36,504 nucleotides of DNA from contig NCFS01000024.1 in NCBI GenBank assembly GCA_002281295.1, positions 1-36,504 on the forward strand. Reading direction: 5' to 3'. The notes below the pieces were generated by a model, which saw nothing but the letters and a program-made list of their open reading frames with translations, did no database searches and was not told where the DNA came from. Made by a program: the position numbers and the translations under genes. Position 1 is the stretch's first letter. Each line of letters opens with the position of its first letter. Of this stretch, positions 1 to 8,042 are shown one piece after another. This DNA is from Halothiobacillus sp. 35-54-62 (lineage in GTDB: Bacteria > Pseudomonadota > Gammaproteobacteria > Halothiobacillales > Halothiobacillaceae).

Positions 1-1143
1 GCTGCGGTAGCCGATGGTGAGCGCGTGTTCACACCAGATCCAGTCAAAGCCTTCTTTTGCCATACCCAGCGCAATGATGATGTCCACATGGTCGCGGTTC
101 TCTTTTTGCGCGGGGTTTTTCAGGGCAGCCAGCACATGGGAGCGTTGGGTTGCATCACTGTCATCCACCAGATCTGCGACTTTTAGCAGCCGCCCGTCAC
201 GAGCTTGAATCAGATGAAAGCCCGTGGTTGGGTCAACACCTTTCCACTCGCCCAGGCCGTGCATAATTTCGTTCACCTCGCGTTCCTTGTCTTTCAGGCT
301 TTCACGGGCATTCACGTTGGGAATATGCACGATCGTTTTTAATGCTGGATCGAGCACCTTGGTGACCGCATCCACATACGCGCCGGTATAGAAGAAATAG
401 CCGATATCCAGCGATTTCAACCATTGGTACCCATTAAGCTGCTCGTAGTACGTGTACGTAATGGTCTCAAACCGCGCTTCATCCGCCGGCCCGAGCACAG
501 CCTCGCTATCGCCCCGAAAGTAAGAACCGGTCATCGCCACTAAGTGCACCTTGTCGCGGGCGATAAAGTCCCCCAACTGGCTGCCCAGCTTGTTATCCGG
601 GTTGCTGGAAACATGATGAAACTCATCCACGGCAATCAGACGGTGATCGAACGCTTCCACACCCAATTCTTCCGCCGCAAAACGGAATGTGGCATGGGTG
701 CACACCAGCACCTGATCGGAACTGCTCAGAAACTGACGGACTGCGTCCACTTTGGATTTGGCCACGCGCGGTTCATCGGCACCGGGGGCATTGCACAGGT
801 TCCATTGGGGGGCTACTGCCCAATCCCAATAAAAACCGTGCGAACTCAGCGGCTCATCGGCAAAGCTGCTGCCAATTGAGCGCTCGGGCACCACAATAAT
901 GGCTTGGCGTAGTCCCTGATTGTGCAGCTTATCCAGCGCAATAAACATCAGCGCACGGGATTTGCCCGACGCCGGTGGCGATTTAATCAGCAAATACTGT
1001 TCGCCGCGTTTGGCATAAGCGCGTTCCTGCATGGTGCGCATACCCAACTCATTGGCCTTGCTGGAAGCCCCCGTGCACGCCGTGGTGATGGACACCGAGG
1101 GCACGGTGTAGGTATTGGTGGGGTTGGTTGTCGTGTTATTCAT
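1..1143 (-). CDS. SF2 DEAD/DEAH-type helicase, N-terminal part (runs off left edge)
   Basis: An open frame of 381 codons runs from an ATG at 1143 to the left edge without a stop, so the C-terminal part is missing. Superfamily 2 helicase motifs are visible in order: Walker A SPPASGKS at residues 55-62, Walker B DEFHH at 173-177, motif III MTGSYFRGD at 204-212 and a motif V-like GMAKEGFDW at 360-368. The arginine-finger motif VI would follow just outside. The N-terminal arrangement resembles the Res-type helicases of type III restriction systems and DISARM/Hma-like defence helicases. It is the third gene of an operon after a methyltransferase and an AlbA_2/ATPase protein, so its likely role is ATP-driven DNA translocation or unwinding in anti-phage defence. 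The function is inferred from context; the helicase family is clear. Confidence 0.85.
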   Translation of the reverse strand, partial: MNNTTTNPTNTYTVPSVSITTACTGASSKANELGMRTMQERAYAKRGEQYLLIKSPPASGKSRALMFIALDKLHNQGLRQAIIVVPERSIGSSFADEPLSSHGFYWDWAVAPQWNLCNAPGADEPRVAKSKVDAVRQFLSSSDQVLVCTHATFRFAAEELGVEAFDHRLIAVDEFHHVSSNPDNKLGSQLGDFIARDKVHLVAMTGSYFRGDSEAVLGPADEARFETITYTYYEQLNGYQWLKSLDIGYFFYTGAYVDAVTKVLDPALKTIVHIPNVNARESLKDKEREVNEIMHGLGEWKGVDPTTGFHLIQARDGRLLKVADLVDDSDATQRSHVLAALKNPAQKENRDHVDIIIALGMAKEGFDWIWCEHALTIGYRS

Positions 1144-1190
1144 TGAATTCCTTGTTGTGCCTTGCTGTGCTGTTTAGCCAGACGTTACCG

Positions 1191-1230
1191 CGCATAACCG
1201 CGCATAACCGCGCATAAGCGCGCATAACCG
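1191..1230. repeat. 10-bp tandem repeat between ATPase and helicase genes
   Basis: Four consecutive copies of CGCATAACCG lie at 1191-1200, 1201-1210, 1211-1220 (one base changed, C to G) and 1221-1230. They fill much of the 92-bp gap between the stop of the AlbA_2 gene and the start of the helicase gene. The 10-bp period is close to one helical turn. It could be a protein-binding array, an mRNA spacer element or simple slippage. Confidence 0.85.
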
Positions 1231-1235
1231 CGCTT

Positions 1236-2921
1236 TTAATCCAGCCGGTAAAACGAGCCACGCTTGTTCCCATGCTGAACCAATTTTCCTTCCGCTTTCA
1301 ACTTGCTCAACAGTCGGCTGGCTTGGTCTTTATTCAAATGGCACAGATCCATTACCTCGTTACGGCGAATTTCACCATGGTGCTGAACGTGCCCCAAGAT
1401 CATTTGTTCATGTTGCAGACGTGAAAACCCCGCTTGTCGGGTGTAGGCCACTTGTTCACCTTTGGCTCGATACACATCTGCCGACAAGGTGTAACTGCGA
1501 TTACGCGTGTTACCGTGGGATTCAACCAAACCAGCTTCCACCAGATGCTCCAGAGTGCGGCGCGCCTGTCCTGGATCGCGTTGAATGTGTTCAGCCAAGG
1601 CTTCGGTATTCAGGCGTCTTTGTTCTCGCAGTGCAGCCAACACAATCAATGTATCTATAGGCAGGGGTTTTCCTTCGCGCCGGTTTTCCTGCTCAACCAC
1701 CAGTTGCAAGAACGCTTGGTCGGCGTCAGCGGTCGATAGTTGCAGAACAACACCATAATCGTTGGTGCGGCTGTAATCCGGCTCTGGACGCCCAAAACGC
1801 AACATACCCCGATAAATCTTGTCTACGCCACGCCCTGACCGCTCAACAATGCCGATGCGTTTCATCGCATCCGCCAAAGCCGGGTTGCGTGGACGCGGCT
1901 CCGTCACCAGCAAATTGGCCAAGGTCACCCCATCAACCAGACCGCCGGGATTGCTCACCGTCAATCCTTGATCATCCAGTCGCACATGCACAGCCCCCAA
2001 ACGGTGATAGTCCCGATGCACCAGTGCATTGGCGACGGCTTCACGAAAGGCGCCCATATCTACCAGGGGGACCGGCACACGGAATAAACCGATTTGAACT
2101 TCGCCTTCCGGGTTATAGGGGCGAAAATTGGTTTCCAGCCAATCGAGGGCTTTGAGTAAGGGAAAGCGTCTGAATTCATTGAACCGTACCGCTTGCTGGG
2201 CCAATACCTGAAAAGCCAATTCATGCGTGGGCACTCGTTCACGCAATGCGGTTTCACGACCAATAACCAGCAAGCCAGTCAGAGTTGGAACACGCTCTCC
2301 GCTCCCATGCCGAATCGTGAACCCTAACGCACCGTCCAGCGACTCATCATCCAATTCAAGGAGCACTCGGTCGCCCCCATATTGTCGGATGGCCTGGCGC
2401 AGCCGTTCGCGTTCCAGCGGATCAAAATCGGCCAGCGTCGTACCGGCAACGGGCTGTGCCGACGCATCCGCCAAACCAAAATGGCCGGCCCGGCTGCTGC
2501 GCTCATGCGGCAACATGGGGACGCATTCGGGTGTGCCATCCTGTTTCAGGCGACGGCGCAGATACACCCCCGAGGTAGTGGCAACCTCCGTGCCGGATTG
2601 GGACACCACAATGCGCGCCACGCGAACACCGGAAAACGCAAAATCACTGACCGTGACAGTAAGGGATGGCGAAGTTCTGGCCGCCACCAACCCCGGTAAA
2701 CCCGTCAGATTCTGGTGCGCCTCATGCAGGCCGGTGGGCGTGCCATCATCTTCCACGCCCAGCCAAAGTTCCCCGCCTTCGCTATTCGCCAGACACACCA
2801 ACGCCTCGACCAGTTCATCGTCGGACAAACGTTTGCAGTCACTCTTGAATTCAATACCCAGCGATTCAGCCAGAGGCAACGCGTAGTGATGTCGATTTCC
2901 TCCTTTTCGTTTTCGGCGCAA
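1236..2921 (-). CDS. AlbA_2 (Schlafen-type) DNA-binding domain / GHKL-type ATPase protein
   Basis: The protein belongs to the COG2865-type family that joins a Schlafen AlbA_2 domain to a GHKL (HATPase_c_4) ATP-binding domain. The AlbA_2 signature EFKSD is at residues 24-28, followed by a conserved LANSEGGELWLGV segment. The GHKL N-box (E294...N298 followed by HRDY) is near 292-305, NPGG at 324-327 and the glycine-rich RSGRG at 361-365. The last 150 residues look like winged-helix DNA-binding domains. It is the middle gene of the methylase-ATPase-helicase operon and overlaps the methylase gene by 56 bases. There is no ATG near the N-terminus: TTG at 2921 is the longest start and TTG at 2879 an alternative that shortens the overlap. 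A GGAGG lies between them but is 19 bases from the second TTG. A regulatory or effector-switch role is inferred. Confidence 0.88.
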   Translation of the reverse strand: MRRKRKGGNRHHYALPLAESLGIEFKSDCKRLSDDELVEALVCLANSEGGELWLGVEDDGTPTGLHEAHQNLTGLPGLVAARTSPSLTVTVSDFAFSGVRVARIVVSQSGTEVATTSGVYLRRRLKQDGTPECVPMLPHERSSRAGHFGLADASAQPVAGTTLADFDPLERERLRQAIRQYGGDRVLLELDDESLDGALGFTIRHGSGERVPTLTGLLVIGRETALRERVPTHELAFQVLAQQAVRFNEFRRFPLLKALDWLETNFRPYNPEGEVQIGLFRVPVPLVDMGAFREAVANALVHRDYHRLGAVHVRLDDQGLTVSNPGGLVDGVTLANLLVTEPRPRNPALADAMKRIGIVERSGRGVDKIYRGMLRFGRPEPDYSRTNDYGVVLQLSTADADQAFLQLVVEQENRREGKPLPIDTLIVLAALREQRRLNTEALAEHIQRDPGQARRTLEHLVEAGLVESHGNTRNRSYTLSADVYRAKGEQVAYTRQAGFSRLQHEQMILGHVQHHGEIRRNEVMDLCHLNKDQASRLLSKLKAEGKLVQHGNKRGSFYRLD

Positions 2922-5673
2922 GCTTAGCCGCCGCCGTCATCTTGGTATACAGCTCAAACAGCTTTTCCAGCCGCTCAGTGTCGTTTTTGAAACGGCGGCC
3001 GATGTAGATGCGCTCCAGCACTTCGTCGTTGCGCTCGTGGGCGTGGCGCAGGTTCTCCGGCATGTTGTCCGGGTCATACAGGTCGGCGATGGTGGCGGGG
3101 AAATGCGCTTCGCGCGCCAGCAGGATGTTCTCCGCGCAGGCGGTCAGGTCGGCTTTGTTCTGCTCGGTAAGCAACGGCACAGGGAAGGTGTTCCAACCCA
3201 GGGTGTTGGAGTAGCGATAGCGTGTTTCCAGTTTGCCGCAGACAGTGCCAATCCAGACCAGATGCAGGCGGGAAGCGATGAGAGCCATGTTCCAGAGGGG
3301 GGCGTCATAGAGAGCGAAGGCTTGATTCGTCGTAACGGCCTCCGCACGCTTCAAATCAGTAGGAATGTACTCTCGTCTTTCTGAAGATACTGTTGGAACC
3401 AAAATCAGATGTTCGGATGCAACATTTCGATCCCGATACTGATGCGAGCGAATTGCAAGTTTGTTTAATGAACTGTCGCGACTAGCCAACCTTGTCGCTC
3501 GTACCTCTTCAATTCTCTGAGACACCGCAGGTTCGCTAAGCGCCAAATCCAAAGCGTCGTCGTCAATCCATAAGCAAAACCTGCTCAAGCCCTTAATGAA
3601 CTCCTGCGCTCCAAATACAGGTCTAATAATTTCCTTCAAGTCGGGGCGTCTTGCTTCAAGCTCCGCCACCTCCTCGGCGTTGAGTGTCAGGTGGTTGCCA
3701 TCCCCAGGGTAATTCCCGTAATTCATTTCCGACAGTTCAGATATCGACTGAGATTGCTTGGATATGATTACGTTGGTGCCAGCCGCAAGATAGGCGTTTA
3801 TGTATGGCACCTCCTTGACGATAGAGCTCCCATCGTCAGCAATGGAAAACAGTCTCTTCACCTTTATCGGCTGGTTTGAGATACCAACGATGGCTACCGT
3901 TACCCCCGCATTGTGGCTGGCAAGATTCGTCCACTTAAAGCTTGTGTGGGCGAATACTATTTCGTGTCCAGTACTCAAAATATACGGCCAGAGTATTGGC
4001 ACAGATTGCCCCTGACATATTGAGTTCGTGGAAACAAAGCCTGCTGCAGCGTTAGTTCTCATTCCGTACTCGACGGCTTTCATGAACCAGCCAGCTACAT
4101 AATCAAGCGACTTCCAGTCTTTTAGCGAACTTTCAAATATCCGTCGCAAATCATCTTTCTGCCCCGGCAGTTGCTCGCGAGCACCTTTGTAAGGCGGATT
4201 GCCACAGATATACGTCTCGCCACCCTCATTCTTAAAGTCAATTTCCGCCTGTTCGAGTGGCGTGTTGAACAGGTCGTCACCTACTAGCTTCACACCTGTC
4301 CCCGTGGGCGGGCAGATGCTCAACCAATCCAGCCGTAGTGCGTTGCCGCAAACAATCCAGTTCTGCGCATCCAGCGGCAAAAACTCCGCCAGCGCGTCCT
4401 TCTGCCCGCGATACAGCACGTCGCACTGGAACTCGGCAATGATGAGCGCCAGGCGGGCAATCTCTGCGGGGAAGTCACGCAGCTCGATGCCCCGAAAGTT
4501 GGTCAAAGGTATCTCACTGCCCAGGTGCGCTTCGCCCCGGCGGCGATTGATTTGTGCCTCGATCTCGCGCATCTGCTTGTAGGCGATGACCAGGAAATTG
4601 CCGGAGCCGCAGGCCGGGTCGAACACGCGGATGCGCGCCATGCGTTTGCGCAAATTCAGCAGCTTGCGTTCGTTGTCACCGGCATCATTCAAAGCGGCGC
4701 GCAGGTCATCCAGGAACAGGGGATTCAACACCTTCAGGATGTTGGGCACGCTGGTATAGTGCATGCCCAATGCGCCGCGCTCTTCGTCATCTGCTACGGC
4801 CTGGATCATGCTGCCGAAGATGTCCGGGTTGATCTGTTTCCAGTTCAGGTTGCCGGCATGGATCAGGTAGGTACGCGCCATGCGCGTAAAGCGCGGCACG
4901 CAGGTAGAGTCGGAGAACAAGCCGCCATTTACATAGGGGAAGCCATTGGCCCAGTTCGGCAAACGGGGCTCGGCATTGGCGCGCTCGGCAACCTTGATGT
5001 TCATGGCGCGGAAGATGGTTTCCATCACTTCATGGGTATTGGCGCCGTCGCGCTCGCTCATTTGCTCGATGGTGTGGGTGAACAGGCCCTCGCCGTTGAA
5101 GATGTCGGTGTCTTCGGCAAAGAAGCAGAACACCAGCCGGGCCATGAAGTGGTTCATGTCGGCGCGGCGCTCGTCCTTGGCCCACTCCGGGTTTTCGCGC
5201 AGCAGTTCGACGTACAACTTGTTCAGGCGCCCGGTGGCGCGCACGTCGACGGGGTTGTCCTTGATCTCCTTGATGGTGGAGATACCTGCCAGCGGCAGGA
5301 AGAAACCGAAATGGTTGGGGAAGTCCGGATAGGCGCAGGCGATAGTTTCGCCACTGGCCAGATCTTCAGCCTCCAGAGTCTGCCCATCGGTGGCGAGGAT
5401 GAACTTGGCTTTGGCTTTTATCGTGGCGGGACTGGCGCGCAATGCCTTGAGGGAAGCACCCACGGTGCCAGCTTCGCACACGGCGATATGGACGTTGTTG
5501 CGCTGGAGCACGCCACCAGGCACATCCGAAGCATTGTTGTTGCCCGCACGCAGCCGCTTGAGCGTGGTGTCTTTATTGCCAAAAGCAGCCAGAAACGCGA
5601 ACGGAAACTCCGCCGCATCAAAAGGCGCTAAGGCAAGATCGGATAAGGCTTCTTCGATTTCAACGGCATTCAT
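2866..5673 (-). CDS. MmeI-like class I DNA (adenine) methyltransferase without visible nuclease motif
   Basis: This 935-residue protein transfers a methyl group from S-adenosylmethionine to adenine in DNA. The SAM-binding motif FDPACGSGNF is at residues 351-360 and the catalytic GNPPY at 491-495. The order N-terminal domain, helical spacer, catalytic domain, target recognition domain and C-terminal helices matches the type IIL enzyme MmeI, with clear similarity in FVSTNSI, PGQK and the RYRYS...NTFP segment. MmeI starts with a PD-(D/E)xK nuclease; the matching region here (about residues 50-70) lacks the acidic-x-Lys signature, so it is probably a modification-only enzyme. It is the first gene of the operon leading to the ATPase and helicase. 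Roughly 3345-4200, covering the target recognition region, is clearly AT-richer than the rest. The ATG start at 5673 has a weak ribosome binding site. Confidence 0.9.
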   Translation of the reverse strand: MNAVEIEEALSDLALAPFDAAEFPFAFLAAFGNKDTTLKRLRAGNNNASDVPGGVLQRNNVHIAVCEAGTVGASLKALRASPATIKAKAKFILATDGQTLEAEDLASGETIACAYPDFPNHFGFFLPLAGISTIKEIKDNPVDVRATGRLNKLYVELLRENPEWAKDERRADMNHFMARLVFCFFAEDTDIFNGEGLFTHTIEQMSERDGANTHEVMETIFRAMNIKVAERANAEPRLPNWANGFPYVNGGLFSDSTCVPRFTRMARTYLIHAGNLNWKQINPDIFGSMIQAVADDEERGALGMHYTSVPNILKVLNPLFLDDLRAALNDAGDNERKLLNLRKRMARIRVFDPACGSGNFLVIAYKQMREIEAQINRRRGEAHLGSEIPLTNFRGIELRDFPAEIARLALIIAEFQCDVLYRGQKDALAEFLPLDAQNWIVCGNALRLDWLSICPPTGTGVKLVGDDLFNTPLEQAEIDFKNEGGETYICGNPPYKGAREQLPGQKDDLRRIFESSLKDWKSLDYVAGWFMKAVEYGMRTNAAAGFVSTNSICQGQSVPILWPYILSTGHEIVFAHTSFKWTNLASHNAGVTVAIVGISNQPIKVKRLFSIADDGSSIVKEVPYINAYLAAGTNVIISKQSQSISELSEMNYGNYPGDGNHLTLNAEEVAELEARRPDLKEIIRPVFGAQEFIKGLSRFCLWIDDDALDLALSEPAVSQRIEEVRATRLASRDSSLNKLAIRSHQYRDRNVASEHLILVPTVSSERREYIPTDLKRAEAVTTNQAFALYDAPLWNMALIASRLHLVWIGTVCGKLETRYRYSNTLGWNTFPVPLLTEQNKADLTACAENILLAREAHFPATIADLYDPDNMPENLRHAHERNDEVLERIYIGRRFKNDTERLEKLFELYTKMTAAAKLAPKTKRRKSTSLRVASG

Positions 5674-5824
5674 GGGTTCGGCACTGCGGTGTTAAGAGAA
5701 CAAGCGGCTTTGCAGGTTGTTCATCCGGTTTTTATGTTCCGGGATTGTGTTTGAGAAAGGGTGATTTGGCTATTTACTGAGCAATCTTCTTGATGCTTCA
5801 GCGCTGATTTGGGTTGGTTTTTGT

Positions 5825-5905
5825 GGTTCGAATACCCAGATCGTTAGCCTTGTTGCAAGCCTCCGTGCCCGCCGTTTTACTTGAAACAGCGTGGGGTGTT
5901 TTGCG
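5825..5905 (-). pseudogene. Degenerate fragment of a second helicase N-terminus
   Basis: Bases 5825-5883 align without gaps to 1033-1091 inside the helicase gene, about 75-80% identical over the best 45 bases. Translated on the minus strand in the matching frame, it reads VSSKTAGTEACNKANDLGIRT, against VSITTACTGASSKANELGMRT at helicase residues 17-37. The frame has no start and soon hits a stop, so this is a remnant. A different frame gives a 47-codon ORF (5913 to 5770) beginning right after the PIN toxin stop codon; it resembles nothing I know and may be only an accident of the remnant. Confidence 0.72.
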
Positions 5906-5913
5906 GCATTCAT

Positions 5914-6312
5914 TTAAATAGCCCCACCAGACTTAGCAAACAGCAGCACATTCGGCAGCTCATCGAAATGCGCATCGCAGGTGAGTAAGGTCGCACCGTG
6001 CCGCCGCGCGGTTGCGTACACGATGGCATCGGCCGTGGCCAGCTTGTATTCGCGGTGTAAGTCTGCTGCGAGCAGCGCGATGTCGGTATCCAGCGGAACG
6101 ACAATGCATTTCTGCGTATAGGCGATCACCTGATCGGCCTGTTCCTCACCGACTTCACGCATCAGCCACTTCGATAGCTCAAGCTGCACGATGGTCGGCA
6201 CCATGCACTGTGAGCGTTCAGGAAACTGCGTCCCCAGCCGTCCGCCCAGCGCGGTGTCAGCAAGCCATTCGATCCATGCCGAGGTATCCACTACGCACGG
6301 CGTTGCTGTCAT
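5914..6312 (-). CDS. PIN-domain ribonuclease toxin (VapC-type)
   Basis: This 132-residue protein has the size and acidic residues of PIN-domain toxins, Mg-dependent ribonucleases that cleave tRNA or rRNA: D9 in VVDTSAWIEW, E45 in VQLELSKWL, D95 in ATADAIVYA and D113 in TCDAHF. The start ATG overlaps the antitoxin stop by one base (TGATG), which implies translational coupling. The pair sits between the integrase and the methylase operon, where it may stabilise the island against loss. The PIN family call is strong; the exact RNA target cannot be read from sequence. Confidence 0.9.
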   Translation of the reverse strand: MTATPCVVDTSAWIEWLADTALGGRLGTQFPERSQCMVPTIVQLELSKWLMREVGEEQADQVIAYTQKCIVVPLDTDIALLAADLHREYKLATADAIVYATARRHGATLLTCDAHFDELPNVLLFAKSGGAI

Positions 6313-6524
6313 CAGTAACGATCCGCGCGATCACGCACATCATCGGTAGCCGCGCCCTTGGCGATGCCCACCAACTCTGCTCGCTCGGGTACCGGCATCA
6401 CCAACACACCTTTGCCCTTAGGAATAAACACAAACTCTTGCCCCGCTTCCCAGTGCTGCTCTTCGCGCACGGCCTTGGGAATGGAGATCTGGAATTTGCT
6501 CGACAAGGTGGCGGTGGCGGTCAT
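6312..6524 (-). CDS. AbrB/SpoVT-type antitoxin of the PIN toxin
   Basis: This 70-residue protein carries the swapped-hairpin AbrB DNA-binding signature, TATLSSKFQISIPKAVREE, at its N-terminus and a short variable C-terminal tail expected to bind the toxin. It should neutralise the downstream PIN ribonuclease and repress its own promoter. The ATG at 6524 is preferred over a GTG at 6533, because a good AGGAG ends 8 bases upstream of the ATG and would overlap the GTG. The toxin gene follows with a one-base overlap. Confidence 0.88.
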   Translation of the reverse strand: MTATATLSSKFQISIPKAVREEQHWEAGQEFVFIPKGKGVLVMPVPERAELVGIAKGAATDDVRDRADRY

Positions 6525-6608
6525 GGTGGGCACTCCTGCGTGATCGATGGTTATTTTGTAAGAATACTCGGCGGGGGTTTGGATTACCAGCTTGAGGGAG
6601 CAACCGGT

Positions 6609-7781
6609 CTAAGCAACGAATTCTGCCCACGCCTGCATCAGCTTCCAGCGCAGTTCAAATAAATCCGAACGCTGATACGCTGCTTCAACCTTGTTCGGGT
6701 TGGTGTGCGCAAGGGCTTGCTCTAACACCGCTGCGGGAAAGCTCGTTTGTTCGGCACCCCAATCCCGAAACGAGCTGCGAAACCCGTGTACGGTCACATC
6801 GGGCGTCACGCTATGAAGGGTTTTGTTTAAGGCAACATCCGACAGCAACCCACCACGCCCACCAGGAAATACCTTGGAGTTGTTTCTCATCCGCACTTCG
6901 CGCATTTCAAGCAGGATGTCCATGGCCGGATTGGAGAGTGGAACTCGATGAGGACGGGCGGCTTTCATGCGCGCACTGGGAATAGTCCAAACCTGGGCAT
7001 CAAGATCAATCTCATCCCAAGTCGCCCCGCGTGCTTCGCCAGAACGAGCTGCCGTGAGGATGGTAAACCGCAGGCAGTAAGCCGAGATATGGGTTTTATC
7101 CTGCAATGCCGCCATGACACGAGGCACCTCGGCATAAGGCAAGGCCGCATGATGGTCTCGGGTGCTTACCTTGGCGGGCTCCGGCAGGATCTTATTCAAC
7201 ACGCCTTTCCAGCGAGCGGGATTCCGGGTGCCATCACAGAGGTCGTGGACAGCGGCATAATCAAGGACGGCTTCAATTCGTTGCCGCACCCGCGTGGCGG
7301 TCTCGGTCTTGGTCGTCCAAATAGGCAGCAAGATTGATTTGATATCAGCCAAGCTCACATCCGCCGGTGGCTTATTGCCAATCACGGGAAAAGCATAATC
7401 TCGCAGGGTGTTGATCCATTGCTGTGCATGTTTTGCATTTTTCCAGCCGGTTCGTTTCGCTTCGACCAGCTCCTGTGCGCATTGCTCGAATGTTAGGGAT
7501 ACCGACTCGACAGGCTCATCAACGCGCAGCAACTCGCCAGGATCACGGCCGTCCGCTTGCAATTTGCGCATCGACTCCGCCAAAACGCGCACCTCTTTAA
7601 GCGTACGCACAGCGGCGGAACCCAGCCCCATCTCACGAACTCGACCCTGCTCCTTATAACGATACACCCACGCCCGACTCCCTCCTTTCACGCGCAGATA
7701 CAAATTACCCCCATCGCTGTGAAACCCCTCAGGCAAGGTATCAACTTGCCGAACGGTGAGTTTTCCGATTGTCGTTGCCAT
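6609..7781 (-). CDS. P4-type tyrosine recombinase / island integrase
   Basis: This 390-residue protein has the layout of P4-family integrases: an N-terminal DUF4102-type arm-binding domain (LPEGFHSDGGNLYLRV, then WVYRY), a SAM-like core-binding domain around residues 95-200, and a C-terminal catalytic domain. The catalytic residues are visible: R246 (TAARSGEARG), a likely K273, H332 and R335 (HGFR), H359 (LAHT) and nucleophile Y369 (EAAYQRSD). The ATG at 7781 has a GGGGA 7 bases upstream and is preferred to the longer non-ATG start at 7814. It should catalyse integration and excision of the island. It is full length, so the island may still be mobile. Confidence 0.93.
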   Translation of the reverse strand: MATTIGKLTVRQVDTLPEGFHSDGGNLYLRVKGGSRAWVYRYKEQGRVREMGLGSAAVRTLKEVRVLAESMRKLQADGRDPGELLRVDEPVESVSLTFEQCAQELVEAKRTGWKNAKHAQQWINTLRDYAFPVIGNKPPADVSLADIKSILLPIWTTKTETATRVRQRIEAVLDYAAVHDLCDGTRNPARWKGVLNKILPEPAKVSTRDHHAALPYAEVPRVMAALQDKTHISAYCLRFTILTAARSGEARGATWDEIDLDAQVWTIPSARMKAARPHRVPLSNPAMDILLEMREVRMRNNSKVFPGGRGGLLSDVALNKTLHSVTPDVTVHGFRSSFRDWGAEQTSFPAAVLEQALAHTNPNKVEAAYQRSDLFELRWKLMQAWAEFVA

Positions 7782-7834
7782 CGCCAGATCCCCGATAAAG
7801 TGACACTCCACCAAACGCGGTTGTCTTATTTCTT

Positions 7835-7864
7835 ATCTTACCGCTGATCTTACCGCTGATCTTA
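7835..7864. repeat. 12-bp tandem repeat upstream of integrase
   Basis: The unit ATCTTACCGCTG occurs at 7835-7846 and 7847-7858, followed by a half copy to 7864. It sits about 55 bases upstream of the integrase start, where arm-type integrase sites or an autoregulatory operator could lie. Function unknown. Confidence 0.7.
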
Positions 7865-8042
7865 CCCGCAGACATGGCTCGTGGCGAATACCAGTGAACA
7901 AGCACGGACCAAATAATTACAAGCAAATGATTTATATTGATTTTATGGATGCGCACGAACGACAGCGAACGTTGGTTTGTATTTCTCTTTCTCCGCCACT
8001 AAATTAATTAAGCCTATGTTTTTACATGGGTTTTTTTGTTGC

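Noticed and set aside
2227-2886. Plus-strand ORF of 219 codons opposite the AlbA_2 gene
   Set aside because: Ser/Arg/Pro-rich shadow of a gene with clear domains; no ribosome binding site or motif.
4525-5631. Long plus-strand ORF of 368 codons opposite the methylase gene
   Set aside because: It lies fully antisense to a clear methyltransferase, has low-complexity His/Gly/Val-rich translation, and shows no family motif.
5770-5913. 47-codon ORF after the PIN toxin as a real gene
   Set aside because: It overlaps the helicase remnant in another frame, lacks a separate ribosome binding site and resembles no known protein; kept only as a note.
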